From CAZWTD01 sp964637345 (GTDB taxonomy: Bacteria; Patescibacteriota; Patescibacteriia; HK-STAS-PATE-3): a stretch of DNA of 24,921 nucleotides. The notes beneath the pieces were generated by a model, which saw nothing but the letters and a program-made list of their open reading frames with translations, did not search any database and had not been told where the DNA came from. Position numbers and translations under genes: made by a program. The stretch covers positions 1 through 24,921 of the forward strand of contig CAZWTD010000018.1 of NCBI GenBank assembly GCA_964637345.1, written 5' to 3'. Each line of letters starts with the position of its first letter. The first letter of the stretch is position 1. Of this stretch, positions 1-7,292 are shown piece by piece.

Positions 1-1243
1 TGAGCGCGAGGACTTGCGACGTGAAAGCCTTCGTACTCGCGACGCCAATTTCGGGACCAGCATTTACGAACATACCGGCCTTCGTCTGACGCGCGATGGA
101 AGACCCGGGAACGTTGCAAAGCCCATAGATCGAGAAACCCAGCTGACCCACCTTTCTCATCGCGAGGATCAGGTCGGCGGTTTCGCCTGACTGGCTGATC
201 GCCCAGAACGCGGTCCCGTCCGAAAAAACCGGATGTTCCTGGTTGCCGAGCTCGGACGCATTCCGGCATTGCGCCGGAATACCAACGACCTCCTCAAGAA
301 GAACTTGTCCGATCATCCCGGCGTTGAGCGACGTTCCAGCGCCTAAGAAGACGACTTGTTTGAGGGCTCGTAGCGCCTCTACCTCATCGAGAAGTCCACC
401 GAGACGAACCAAGCCGTCTGGAGCCATTCGACCGGCCAAGGTTGTTCCAAGGGACTTCGGCTGGCGCATAATCTCGGCGTGCATGTAGTGCGGATGATCG
501 CCTAGCTCAACGTCCTCAAGGCCCCACTCGACCGTCTCAACTTTCGGCGAAATCGACAAACTGTCCGCATCGACGATCGTTACTCCTTCGGGACTTAGCG
601 TGCCCATCTGGCCGTCTTCGAGGACAACTTCCTGGTCCGTGTGTTCCCGATAGGCGCGCGTGTCTGAAGCAACGTAGTGGGCGCCGTCCGCGTATCCGAC
701 CCGAAGCGGGCTGCCCCTCCGGGCGAACACGATCTGATTCGGGAAATCACGGAAGAGAACAACGAGGCCATAGGTTCCCTCGATTTCCGAGAGCGCCGTA
801 CGAACCGCTTCGAGCGGATCTCCGTTCAGGTATTCGCCGATGAGGTGCGCGAGCACCTCAGTATCGGTTTCGCTCCTAAACGCATGACCCCGTCCTTCGA
901 GGACGACTCTGAGCGAATCAGCATTGGTGATGATTCCGTTATGGACAACGGCCACGTGACCGCGGCAAGAAGAATGAGGGTGCGCGTTCGCGTCCGTTAC
1001 GCCGCCGTGCGTTGCCCAGCGCGTATGCCCGATCGCACTCTGTGTTCTCGGAAAACCGTCGAAGCGTTTTCGAATTCCTTCAGGCGGACCAACGCCCTTT
1101 TCAATCTTGATCTGGCCATCTTGAAGCCAGGCGAGCCCGCTCGAATCGTAGCCCCGATAGAGAACATGATCGAGTCCGGTGAGCACCTGGGGAAGAAGCT
1201 CTTCGCTTGCTTCCCGAAACGTTACCCCAATAATTCCACACAT
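1..1243 (-). CDS. glmS: Glutamine-fructose-6-phosphate aminotransferase, 5' part (runs off the window)
   Basis: Makes glucosamine-6-phosphate from fructose-6-phosphate and glutamine, the entry step to UDP-GlcNAc and cell-wall precursors; cytoplasmic. About 414 of the usual ~610 residues are present, and the C-terminus lies beyond base 1. The protein starts MCGIIGV, so Cys2 is the N-terminal nucleophile of a class II glutaminase after Met removal. RGYDSSG, GHTRWATHG and NADS follow in the glutaminase domain (to about residue 220). The first sugar isomerase (SIS) domain begins near HYMHAEIMRQP and contains GAGTSLNAG, ISQSGETAD and EIGVASTKAFTSQ. The start is firm: GGAGGT (1251-1256) sits 7 bases upstream. 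It lies downstream of a TrmB-like regulator on the same strand with a 110-base gap, so co-transcription is plausible but the spacer could hold its own control. Confidence 0.97.
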   Translation of the reverse strand, partial: MCGIIGVTFREASEELLPQVLTGLDHVLYRGYDSSGLAWLQDGQIKIEKGVGPPEGIRKRFDGFPRTQSAIGHTRWATHGGVTDANAHPHSSCRGHVAVVHNGIITNADSLRVVLEGRGHAFRSETDTEVLAHLIGEYLNGDPLEAVRTALSEIEGTYGLVVLFRDFPNQIVFARRGSPLRVGYADGAHYVASDTRAYREHTDQEVVLEDGQMGTLSPEGVTIVDADSLSISPKVETVEWGLEDVELGDHPHYMHAEIMRQPKSLGTTLAGRMAPDGLVRLGGLLDEVEALRALKQVVFLGAGTSLNAGMIGQVLLEEVVGIPAQCRNASELGNQEHPVFSDGTAFWAISQSGETADLILAMRKVGQLGFSIYGLCNVPGSSIARQTKAGMFVNAGPEIGVASTKAFTSQVLAL

Positions 1244-1353
1244 GACTTCAACCTCCAATTGTGAAGGAGCTACTCCCATCACGGGAGCCCTCCAATCTCT
1301 TGCTCCTAGCGAGCTGATCCCAGCCTCGGGCAATCCGGGGCGGGAATATCTTG
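1244..1353 (-). promoter_or_regulatory. glmS leader with RBS and small hairpin
   Basis: The spacer between the TrmB-like gene and glmS holds a strong Shine-Dalgarno (GGAGGT at 1251-1256) and a short hairpin (CTCCC/GGGAG, 1273-1287, 5-base loop). It is too short for the glmS ribozyme, and I see no ribozyme core. The hairpin could be a weak attenuator or chance. Confidence 0.35.
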
Positions 1354-2154
1354 CTACGAACGCGGGTCGTGTTCGGCTTTCGTTCCGAGAAGCGACCAGA
1401 GCGTGTCAAAAATAACCCGCTGAGTTTCGGCAATCTTCGGGTCTTCTACGAGTGAGGTTACCGGATTCCCGGATTCGTCGAGCGAAATCATCGCGAACTT
1501 GTCTGCGTAGAGGAGCTGATAGGTGAGCGCGCCTTCCGCGCCTTTCAGCCAACGGCGTTCATCAAGACCCCAGAGCTTTCCGCCCGGACCGAGCGCAATC
1601 GTCTTCACGCGGATCCCAAGTTTGATGCGCCGGTCAACGAAATCACGAAAGCCGACGTAGAGATGATCCCGAACGTCAGCGAAGGAGTAGACTCGATAGA
1701 GCTTCTCGTCGTGATCGCGCATCGTCTCAAGCACATCTTCGAGAATCGTCCGGACACCCCGGCTTCCTTCAAAGAAACGGACTCGTGGACGACCGGCGCC
1801 TTTTCCCTGACGTTCTTCGAGCAGGGGAAGAAGCTCGCTAAGTTGATCTTTCGTTTTCGCCAATTCCCGCGTTCGATACTCAACCAGGGCGAGTAGCTTC
1901 GAGGGATCCTCCGCCATGAAATGCTGATGCCGCGTTTTTTCAAAATAACTCACTAGGCCCCGGTCTATCAGCGCCTTCAACACCTCATAGGTCGTCCCGC
2001 GATTAATCCGACTCTTCACGGCGATATTCCGGACGGGCGCAGGGCCAAGCTCAAGAAGGGTTAGGTAGACTTGGACTTCCTTTTCGGTTAATCCAACCCG
2101 CCGTAGGAGAGCCTCAAAATCAGCGCTTATTTCGTTTTTCTTCTCTTGATTCAT
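1354..2154 (-). CDS. TrmB-family transcriptional regulator
   Basis: A 266-residue DNA-binding regulator. Residues about 15-85 form a winged helix of the TrmB type: LLRRVGLTEKEVQVYLTLLE, then PAPVRNIAVKSRINRGTTYE and LIDRGLVSYFEKT. A coiled segment follows (about 88-112, RTRELAKTKDQLSELLPLLE), then a ligand-binding-like part with RVRFFEGSRGVRTIL and YRVYSFADVRDHL. TrmB proteins are best known from archaea, where they bind sugars and control sugar transport or metabolism. Here the neighbours (glmS downstream, two sugar nucleotidyltransferases upstream) fit a sugar-sensing role, but that is inference. The ATG at 2154 is the only good start before the winged helix. No clear Shine-Dalgarno or promoter stands out in the 97-base spacer upstream. 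Confidence 0.85.
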   Translation of the reverse strand: MNQEKKNEISADFEALLRRVGLTEKEVQVYLTLLELGPAPVRNIAVKSRINRGTTYEVLKALIDRGLVSYFEKTRHQHFMAEDPSKLLALVEYRTRELAKTKDQLSELLPLLEERQGKGAGRPRVRFFEGSRGVRTILEDVLETMRDHDEKLYRVYSFADVRDHLYVGFRDFVDRRIKLGIRVKTIALGPGGKLWGLDERRWLKGAEGALTYQLLYADKFAMISLDESGNPVTSLVEDPKIAETQRVIFDTLWSLLGTKAEHDPRS

Positions 2155-2251
2155 GTCTGGCGTTCTTCGACGAAAGGAAACAGCAAAACGACTCTACTCC
2201 GTATTCAAAGGCTTGTACAGAGGTCTCGTTGTCAGGAAATAGCCGACACTC

Positions 2252-3088
2252 CTATTTCTTCCACTCCTTCAATACCCGATCGTAAATCTCCGGCGTCCCG
2301 ACATCATACCATTGCCCCTCAAACAAAAAGCCGTTCAGCTTTCGTTCTCGCGCTAAGGAGGGGAAAAGGTCCGTTTCCAGCATTGCCGCCCCGTGACGAG
2401 GAATCCGTTTCAAGATTGCCGGATCCATCACATACACGCCGGTGTTCACAAGCCGTGAGAGACGTCGCGAATCCGGCGGCTTCTCGAGGAACTCAACAAC
2501 TTTCGCACCATGAACCCGGACGACCCCAAAATCAGACGGATCGGGAACGCTCGTTACGGCCAGTGTCGCCTCACCACCCTCTTCAAGGTGAAAGTCAATC
2601 AAATCGTGAAGATTAAGCTCGATAAGAACATCGCCGTACACGAGGAGAAAAGGTCCGCCCCGAAGCTGCTTTTCCGCTAAACGCAATGGTCCAGCCGTCC
2701 CTTCGGGTTTCCGTTCTCGGACGTAGCTAATCGAAACGCCAAAGCGGCTCCCATCGCCGAAGTGCTCTTCGATCTTCTCGCCCTTGTGTCCAATATTGAT
2801 GATGATCGTCCGAATACCTGCGTCACGAAGCATCTCAACCGTGTACTCAAGGAGAGGCTTTCCATGAACCGGAATCAAGGCCTTCGGAAGCTCGTAGGTA
2901 AACGGGCGCATCTTCACGCCCTTTCCGCCGGCAAGAATCAACGCCTTCTGAACTCCTGAACCGATCGCCCGACCAAGATGATACTCAATAGCATGGGAAC
3001 GGTTGCGAATGCGCGCCCCATCTATCGTTGCATCTAAACGCTCGAGGACGTCTTTCTTGAGCGTAATGGTTAATCGTTCTCGGTCCAT
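2252..3088 (-). CDS. Sugar nucleotidyltransferase with N-terminal ribbon-helix-helix domain
   Basis: A 278-residue fusion. Residues 1-45 look like a ribbon-helix-helix DNA-binding domain (RLTITLKKDVLERLDATI, then NRSHAIEYHLGRAI). From about residue 46 comes a nucleotidyltransferase of the glucose-1-phosphate / mannose-1-phosphate type: ALILAGGKGVKMRPFTYELP, PKALIPVHGKPLLEY, VYGDVLIELN, EFLEKP, NTGVYVMDP and GQWYDVGTPEIYD. The usual GTR of the phosphate-binding loop reads GVK here. I choose ATG at 3088: the longer reading from a TTG at 3127 starts inside the -35 hexamer of its own promoter. A -10 (TACGAT, 3098-3103) leaves only 9 bases before the ATG, so the mRNA is nearly leaderless. It could regulate its own divergent promoter region (inference). 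The sugar substrate cannot be read from sequence. Confidence 0.88.
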   Translation of the reverse strand: MDRERLTITLKKDVLERLDATIDGARIRNRSHAIEYHLGRAIGSGVQKALILAGGKGVKMRPFTYELPKALIPVHGKPLLEYTVEMLRDAGIRTIIINIGHKGEKIEEHFGDGSRFGVSISYVRERKPEGTAGPLRLAEKQLRGGPFLLVYGDVLIELNLHDLIDFHLEEGGEATLAVTSVPDPSDFGVVRVHGAKVVEFLEKPPDSRRLSRLVNTGVYVMDPAILKRIPRHGAAMLETDLFPSLARERKLNGFLFEGQWYDVGTPEIYDRVLKEWKK

Positions 3089-3097
3089 ATTGTCTCG

Positions 3098-3127
3098 ATC
3101 GTACGGTTTTCGAAGCGTTCTCGTCAA
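3098..3127 (-). promoter_or_regulatory. Promoter of the RHH-nucleotidyltransferase gene
   Basis: On the minus strand, -35 TTGACG (3122-3127) and -10 TACGAT (3098-3103) are separated by 18 bp. The predicted transcription start falls 2-3 bases before the ATG at 3088. Confidence 0.6.
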
Positions 3128-3139
3128 GTATTTCGGCAG

Positions 3140-3154
3140 AGAAAAGCCTTTTCT
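3140..3154. promoter_or_regulatory. Operator-like palindrome between divergent sugar genes
   Basis: AGAAAAG-C-CTTTTCT is a perfect 7+1+7 inverted repeat. It lies upstream of the -35 of the minus gene and over the weak -35 (3149-3154) of the plus gene. Position and symmetry suit a repressor site; no binding protein is shown. Confidence 0.35.
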
Positions 3155-3177
3155 TTTTCGCGATAATCCTGTACACT
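3149..3177 (+). promoter_or_regulatory. Likely promoter of the second nucleotidyltransferase gene
   Basis: -10 TACACT (3172-3177) lies 9 bases before the ATG at 3187. The -35 at 17 bp is poor (TTTTCT, 3149-3154). GATAAT at 3162-3167 is an alternative -10. Either gives a very short leader, and no Shine-Dalgarno is present. Confidence 0.4.
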
Positions 3178-3186
3178 GCCTAAGTT

Positions 3187-3945
3187 ATGATCCGCACTGC
3201 TCTGATTTCTGCCGCCGGCCGAGGGACGCGGATGCGTGAACTCGCCGCTGACCGACCGAAGCACCTCATTCCCGTTCTTGGACGGCCTTTTATCGACCAC
3301 GTTCTTGAGCGTCTGGCTGGGGCAGGAATCGAACGAATGATTCTGGTCATTGGCCATCTTCGCGAAGCCTGGTCAGGCTACCTCGCCGAAACAAAGTACC
3401 CGCTTACGATTGTCGACCAGTTTGCCCGGCTCGGAGAAAAATACGGAACTGCCTGCCCGATTGAAGCAGCCGAATCGGAAATTGGATCCGAGGGTTTCCT
3501 CGCAATCAATGGAGACAACCTCTACTCTCCCGATGACCTTCGGGCTTTACTCATCAATGACGCCTTCACCTATGTTGCCGGGCTTCCGCACGAACACCCG
3601 GAACGCTATGGCGTTCTCGTTCGAACGCCAAACGGAACGCTCGATCGTATCGTCGAAAAACCGGAGAACCCGATCGCTGCCGGTCTTGGCAATCTCATCA
3701 ATACGAGTTTATACAAATTTACACCTGACGTGTTTGAGCGGGTGAAACGCTTAAGCCTTTCACCGCGCGGTGAATTTGAACTCACTGATGCAGTCAGCAA
3801 GTTAGCGGCCGAGGGCAAGGTACGCGTTCACTTGCTCCGCGATTACTGGAAGGACTTTGGGCGCCCCGAGGATATACCGGAAATGGAAGCATTTCTCCGA
3901 GCCCACGCGCCAAGCTCTGAATCCCATGACGATACCAAGCTTTGA
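3187..3945 (+). CDS. Sugar-phosphate nucleotidyltransferase (RfbA/GlmU-N-like)
   Basis: A 252-residue cytoplasmic enzyme expected to join a sugar-1-phosphate to an NTP, giving an NDP-sugar and pyrophosphate. The N-terminal signature is intact (ALISAAGRGTRMRELAADRP, then KHLIPVLGRP). Further on are AINGDNLYSPDDL (the metal-binding Asp region), RIVEKPENP, NTSLYKF and DYWKDFGRPEDIPEM. No left-handed beta-helix is attached, so it is a single-domain enzyme rather than a full GlmU. It is divergent from the RHH-fused paralogue, and the two may feed the same glycan pathway. The ATG at 3187 has no Shine-Dalgarno. The last 20 bases overlap the next gene. Sugar and base specificity are not readable. Confidence 0.88.
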   Translation: MIRTALISAAGRGTRMRELAADRPKHLIPVLGRPFIDHVLERLAGAGIERMILVIGHLREAWSGYLAETKYPLTIVDQFARLGEKYGTACPIEAAESEIGSEGFLAINGDNLYSPDDLRALLINDAFTYVAGLPHEHPERYGVLVRTPNGTLDRIVEKPENPIAAGLGNLINTSLYKFTPDVFERVKRLSLSPRGEFELTDAVSKLAAEGKVRVHLLRDYWKDFGRPEDIPEMEAFLRAHAPSSESHDDTKL

Positions 3946-5158
3946 TCGAATAAGCCGCTGGTTTTCCCTCCTGCGTCACCGGCAAACTGTCGTCAACTAT
4001 TCGCTTCGAGTTGTTTCTCTTCCGGAAGAACTTGATCATCCCGACGATATCCCCCCGGAGTTTCGTTTTATTCTCGCAAAAGAACCGGCCTGGAAAGAAG
4101 AACTTCGCGCTATCCTCTCAAACGGAAAAGCGCTTGGGATACGGACTGTTGAACGAAGCCCAGAAGATATTCTTTCGGCGGTAAACCATATTGCTCTCTA
4201 TAGCCAAGAGCGAATGATTCTCAGCTGGCTCCCGAAACTTCTCTCAAACCAACGAGAGCCGATTTTTACTCCCAATGAACTCGAGGCAGCGGGTAAGAAA
4301 AACATCGACTTGTATGATGAGGTGAAAACCATCTTAGTCCATCGGCTTGAGTTTAAAAAATTCGTCTTAATTGATGAGGAGAATCGGGGCATTTCCGAAC
4401 AGGAACGCTCGCTCATTCGCAGGATGAATGAAGATCTTTTCCCGGTCTCGATTCGCTATATCGTCAACCGCGTTGTCTACGATAACGCCCACACGCGCAC
4501 CGAAGTAGCGCAATCGATTATAAAAGCCTTGCTCGTTGTTGGGCCGATCACTCACATCCTCGAACATTACGTCCGCGGAGTCGGGAAAGTATTTGCCGCC
4601 TCAGCCGATGACCTCCTCTCGGAAACCGCCGAACTCTTCGCCTTGCGCGGTTCTGGATTTAGTTGGAAAACCTTAGCCAAGCGTTCCCGAATTCTGATCC
4701 CGGTCTTTATCCTCGCTACCTGGGGCGCTTTCCGAGTCGAGCACTTCGTTGAACTTGAACAATACGCGCTCGCCGGAGCGATCTTCGGCTTCTCCGCAGT
4801 TGCCCTCTCGCTTACCACCGCAATTCAAAGCGTCTTCCTCTATCGTCACTGCGTAGACCGACTCATCGAAGAGAAAAAACTTCCCGACAACACGAAACGC
4901 TGGTCGCTCGCGATCCGCCAAGACTTCACGAACCCGGCTCGGCTCGGCCTTTTCATCGGGGCTATTGCCTCGCCGATTGTAAGCGCCGTCGTCTTCAATG
5001 GATTTCACCACCTTGTACATAACGGCTGGGTGCTTGCGCTCCTCGGGTCGGTCGAGAGCATCGTCGCCGCAACAACTGTCTTCGCCGCCCAAAAACTCAA
5101 CGAGTTCCGCTTTGATCGAAAGCTCGATCGTTGGATCAAGCATCCGAAAACGCTTTAG
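3926..5158 (+). CDS. Membrane protein of unknown function
   Basis: A 410-residue protein I do not recognise. The first ~260 residues are soluble, mixed alpha-helical and charged. From about residue 262 there are four probable membrane helices: ILIPVFILATWGAF, then YALAGAIFGFSAVALSL, then ARLGLFIGAIASPIVSAVVF, and WVLALLGSVESIVAATTVFA. A basic tail ends the protein. I choose ATG at 3926 because the longer reading from 3857 would overlap the upstream enzyme by about 90 bases; this start leaves a 20-base overlap. That overlap suggests co-translation with the nucleotidyltransferase and perhaps a role in envelope glycan work, which is only context. A terminator follows directly. Confidence 0.75.
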   Translation: MTIPSFDRISRWFSLLRHRQTVVNYSLRVVSLPEELDHPDDIPPEFRFILAKEPAWKEELRAILSNGKALGIRTVERSPEDILSAVNHIALYSQERMILSWLPKLLSNQREPIFTPNELEAAGKKNIDLYDEVKTILVHRLEFKKFVLIDEENRGISEQERSLIRRMNEDLFPVSIRYIVNRVVYDNAHTRTEVAQSIIKALLVVGPITHILEHYVRGVGKVFAASADDLLSETAELFALRGSGFSWKTLAKRSRILIPVFILATWGAFRVEHFVELEQYALAGAIFGFSAVALSLTTAIQSVFLYRHCVDRLIEEKKLPDNTKRWSLAIRQDFTNPARLGLFIGAIASPIVSAVVFNGFHHLVHNGWVLALLGSVESIVAATTVFAAQKLNEFRFDRKLDRWIKHPKTL

Positions 5159-5165
5159 CGTAGCT

Positions 5166-5203
5166 AAACGCTATCCGAATACCTATCTAGCGTTTATTTT
5201 TTT
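5166..5203 (+). terminator. Rho-independent terminator
   Basis: AAACGCTA (5166-5173) pairs with TAGCGTTT (5188-5195) around a 14-base loop, followed by ATTTTTTT. It ends the plus-strand nucleotidyltransferase/membrane-protein unit. The 3' arm and T-run are also the last codons and stop (5187-5189) of the convergent minus-strand gene. Confidence 0.85.
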
Positions 5204-6026
5204 GCATAGACGCCAACGCGAGGCCGCCATAGAGGCCGGCAGTATCGCCAAGCTGACCTCGAACTATCGCAGGGTGCTTAGGATAGACCCGCAACCACTG
5301 TTGTACATTCCTCCGAACAACCTGGATCGAAAGGCCGGGCTGATTGAGCATTGATCCACCGAGCACGACAACGTCGGGCGACCAGAACACGATTGCGTTC
5401 AATACTCCGAGTGAGAAAAGGTCTGATAACGATCGCCAGGTTCCGGCATCGCGAATCTCCCGAGGGAGCTTACGAAAACGTTTTGTAACAGCCGCCCCGG
5501 ACACAAGGCCTTCGATTGTTTTCGGCTTACCGCGTCCCTGATGGCTGACTATTTGCTTCCCTGGCTCAAATCCGAGAGCCGACCGATCAAGGCATCCTTC
5601 AACGATTCGAGCTCCGCCAAAACCGGTTCCAACGGTGAGGAAGGCGACGACAGGCCTTCCCCGGGCAGCGCCAAACATGGCCTCCCCGAGACCACCGAGA
5701 TTCGCGTCATTTTCAATGATGACTGGACAGCGGAGGGCCTTAGTCAAGCTTGGCCCAAGGGGTTTTCCTTCCCAACCTCGAAGATTGCGGCTCCGAAGCA
5801 CTCCCGTTTTCTTTAGCGAGAGCACCCCGGCAATACCAACAACACAGAGCCTCGGCTCTTGCCCGTGGAGCAACGCTTTCGCTAGGCGAACACATTCCTG
5901 GACACCGTCTGAAAAATTCGCTGGGGTTTTTGAAAGCTGGACAGAGTCAATTGTTCGTCCAGTTTGAGAAATTCCGGCTCGGATCTTCGTCCCGCCGATG
6001 TCGAAAAGGAGAACGGGCTTGCTCAT
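5187..6026 (-). CDS. ROK-family sugar kinase-like protein
   Basis: A 279-residue protein of the ROK (repressor/ORF/kinase) family, which mostly phosphorylates sugars such as glucose or N-acetylamino sugars. The ATP-binding start is clear (LLFDIGGTKIRAG), as are IENDANLGGLGEA with the catalytic Asp, TVGTGFGGARI, and VVVLGGSM near the end. The usual CxCGxxGCxE zinc motif is absent, and the sugar-binding ExGH reads EPGK, so substrate choice may differ or activity may be lost. No DNA-binding domain is attached. ATG at 6026 overlaps the TGA of the upstream gene (ATGA), with GGAGGG about ten bases upstream, so translation is coupled. The C-terminus lies inside the convergent terminator. Confidence 0.85.
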   Translation of the reverse strand: MSKPVLLFDIGGTKIRAGISQTGRTIDSVQLSKTPANFSDGVQECVRLAKALLHGQEPRLCVVGIAGVLSLKKTGVLRSRNLRGWEGKPLGPSLTKALRCPVIIENDANLGGLGEAMFGAARGRPVVAFLTVGTGFGGARIVEGCLDRSALGFEPGKQIVSHQGRGKPKTIEGLVSGAAVTKRFRKLPREIRDAGTWRSLSDLFSLGVLNAIVFWSPDVVVLGGSMLNQPGLSIQVVRRNVQQWLRVYPKHPAIVRGQLGDTAGLYGGLALASMQKNKR

Positions 6027-6523
6027 CCGGTCGTTACCCTCCAAAGGAAGAGACCGATCATTGCGACTGCAACGGTAAACTTAATAATCGTTCCGCCAAC
6101 GTAGCCGATAATAACGTAGCGCTTTGTTTCAAGGGCAAAGGCGGTATCTCGGCCTATGAGCAGCTGGCTAACAATTGCTCCGACAAGCGGACCGACAACG
6201 AATCCAAAAAGATACCCGAAGAAGGATCCGGCAATTCCGCCGAGGACTGCGCCGATAACGGACCAGAAGCTCGCGCGAAATTCTTTCCCGCCCCAAAGGT
6301 GCGCGATAAAATCAAGCAACACCACGGTTAGACCGAGGATGGAAATAAGAAGCAGGAACGACGCATTCACAACCGAAAAATCAGTCGCAATTCCGTAAAG
6401 GACGATTCCAAACCAAATAAACGGAATACTCGGAATAAGCGGTACGAGTATCCCGCCGAAACCGACAACGATGAGAAGAAAGCAGGCGCCAAGAAGAACG
6501 TGATGGAAGAGTGCGCCGCCCAT
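6023..6523 (-). CDS. DUF456-like small membrane protein
   Basis: A 166-residue very hydrophobic protein with about four or five membrane helices rich in glycine: LLIVVGFGGILVPLIPSIPF, ASFLLLISILGLTVVLLDF, SVIGAVLGGIAGSFFGYLFG and YVGGTIIKFTVAVAMIGLFL. The pattern GGKEFRASFWSVIGAVLGG, then GPLVGAIVSQLL, matches my memory of the DUF456 family, whose function is unknown. ATG at 6523 is chosen over GTG at 6532 because AAGGAG (6533-6538) then sits 9 bases away. The gene lies two bases after rnc and overlaps the ROK gene by four bases. Confidence 0.8.
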   Translation of the reverse strand: MGGALFHHVLLGACFLLIVVGFGGILVPLIPSIPFIWFGIVLYGIATDFSVVNASFLLLISILGLTVVLLDFIAHLWGGKEFRASFWSVIGAVLGGIAGSFFGYLFGFVVGPLVGAIVSQLLIGRDTAFALETKRYVIIGYVGGTIIKFTVAVAMIGLFLWRVTTG

Positions 6524-6525
6524 GA

Positions 6526-7221
6526 TCACCACTCCTTCGCCGCGAGCGCGGCTTCCGCCGCTTTTACTTGAGCTTCTTGCTTTGACGCTCCTTCGCCGAC
6601 GGCGATCTGTTCATCCTGGAATAACACCGCAACACGGAAATGTTTATCATGATCCGGGCCCCACTCTTCAAGCACCCGATACGATGGAGTAACGCTTAGT
6701 CGCTCCTGACTTGCTTCTTGCAGTCGACTCTTCGGATCGAGATAAAGCCGATGCTCAATGATGTAAGGAAGCTTCGGGAGAACGTGGTCGGAAATAAACT
6801 TCTGGCAGGGCGCAAATCCTTGATCAAGATAGAGCGCCCCGATGATTGCCTCAAAGGCATTCGCGAGAATGGAAAGACGGGCTTTTGAATTCGCGTCTTT
6901 CGCCTCCCCGCGGCTTAAGAGAACAGCGTCATCAACACCGAGTGAAAGCGCAATCTCGGAAAGCGTTTTTGCGTTCACAAGACTCGCCCGCCAGTTTGTT
7001 AAATCGCCTTCTGGGTTCGGGTAGGTCGCGTAGAGAAATTCGGTTACCGCTAACTCAAGAACCGCGTCTCCGAGAAATTCGAGCCGTTCATTATGACTCA
7101 AGCCGAAATTCGGATGCTCATTCAAATACGACCGATGAACGAGCGCCTGCCGCAGGAGCTCTTTGTTAGAAAACTGGACCTTGAGTTTTGTTTCGAGCGT
7201 TGCGAGATCGTGCTGGTCCAT
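6526..7221 (-). CDS. rnc: Ribonuclease III
   Basis: A 231-residue double-strand-specific endoribonuclease that processes rRNA precursors and other long RNA stems. The catalytic domain carries the family signature NERLEFLGDAVLEL (44-57), with the metal-binding Glu48 and Asp52, and LANAFEAIIGALYLD, with the catalytic Glu124. The Asp that usually starts the second motif is Asn121 here. A double-stranded-RNA-binding domain occupies about residues 163-231 and ends KQEAQVKAAEAALAAKEW. Length is normal. It sits in a minus-strand run with rpmF and nusB, a common grouping of ribosome and rRNA functions. Confidence 0.97.
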   Translation of the reverse strand: MDQHDLATLETKLKVQFSNKELLRQALVHRSYLNEHPNFGLSHNERLEFLGDAVLELAVTEFLYATYPNPEGDLTNWRASLVNAKTLSEIALSLGVDDAVLLSRGEAKDANSKARLSILANAFEAIIGALYLDQGFAPCQKFISDHVLPKLPYIIEHRLYLDPKSRLQEASQERLSVTPSYRVLEEWGPDHDKHFRVAVLFQDEQIAVGEGASKQEAQVKAAEAALAAKEW

Positions 7222-7292
7222 GATGAGGCTCCGCCGCTACTCGCCGTTCGTCGGAAATTCTTCCCAGGAACGGCCAATCGCTGCGGACGATA

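Noticed and set aside
677..1264. Plus-strand reading of 195 codons opposite glmS
   Set aside because: It is the shadow of glmS, whose minus-strand frame has clear conserved motifs throughout.
1244..1353. glmS ribozyme or riboswitch upstream of glmS
   Set aside because: The spacer is 110 bases and contains no recognisable ribozyme core; only a 5-bp hairpin and an RBS are visible.
3089..3127. N-terminal extension of the RHH-nucleotidyltransferase to a TTG at 3127
   Set aside because: The TTG is part of the -35 hexamer of a good promoter, and the -10 would lie inside the coding region.
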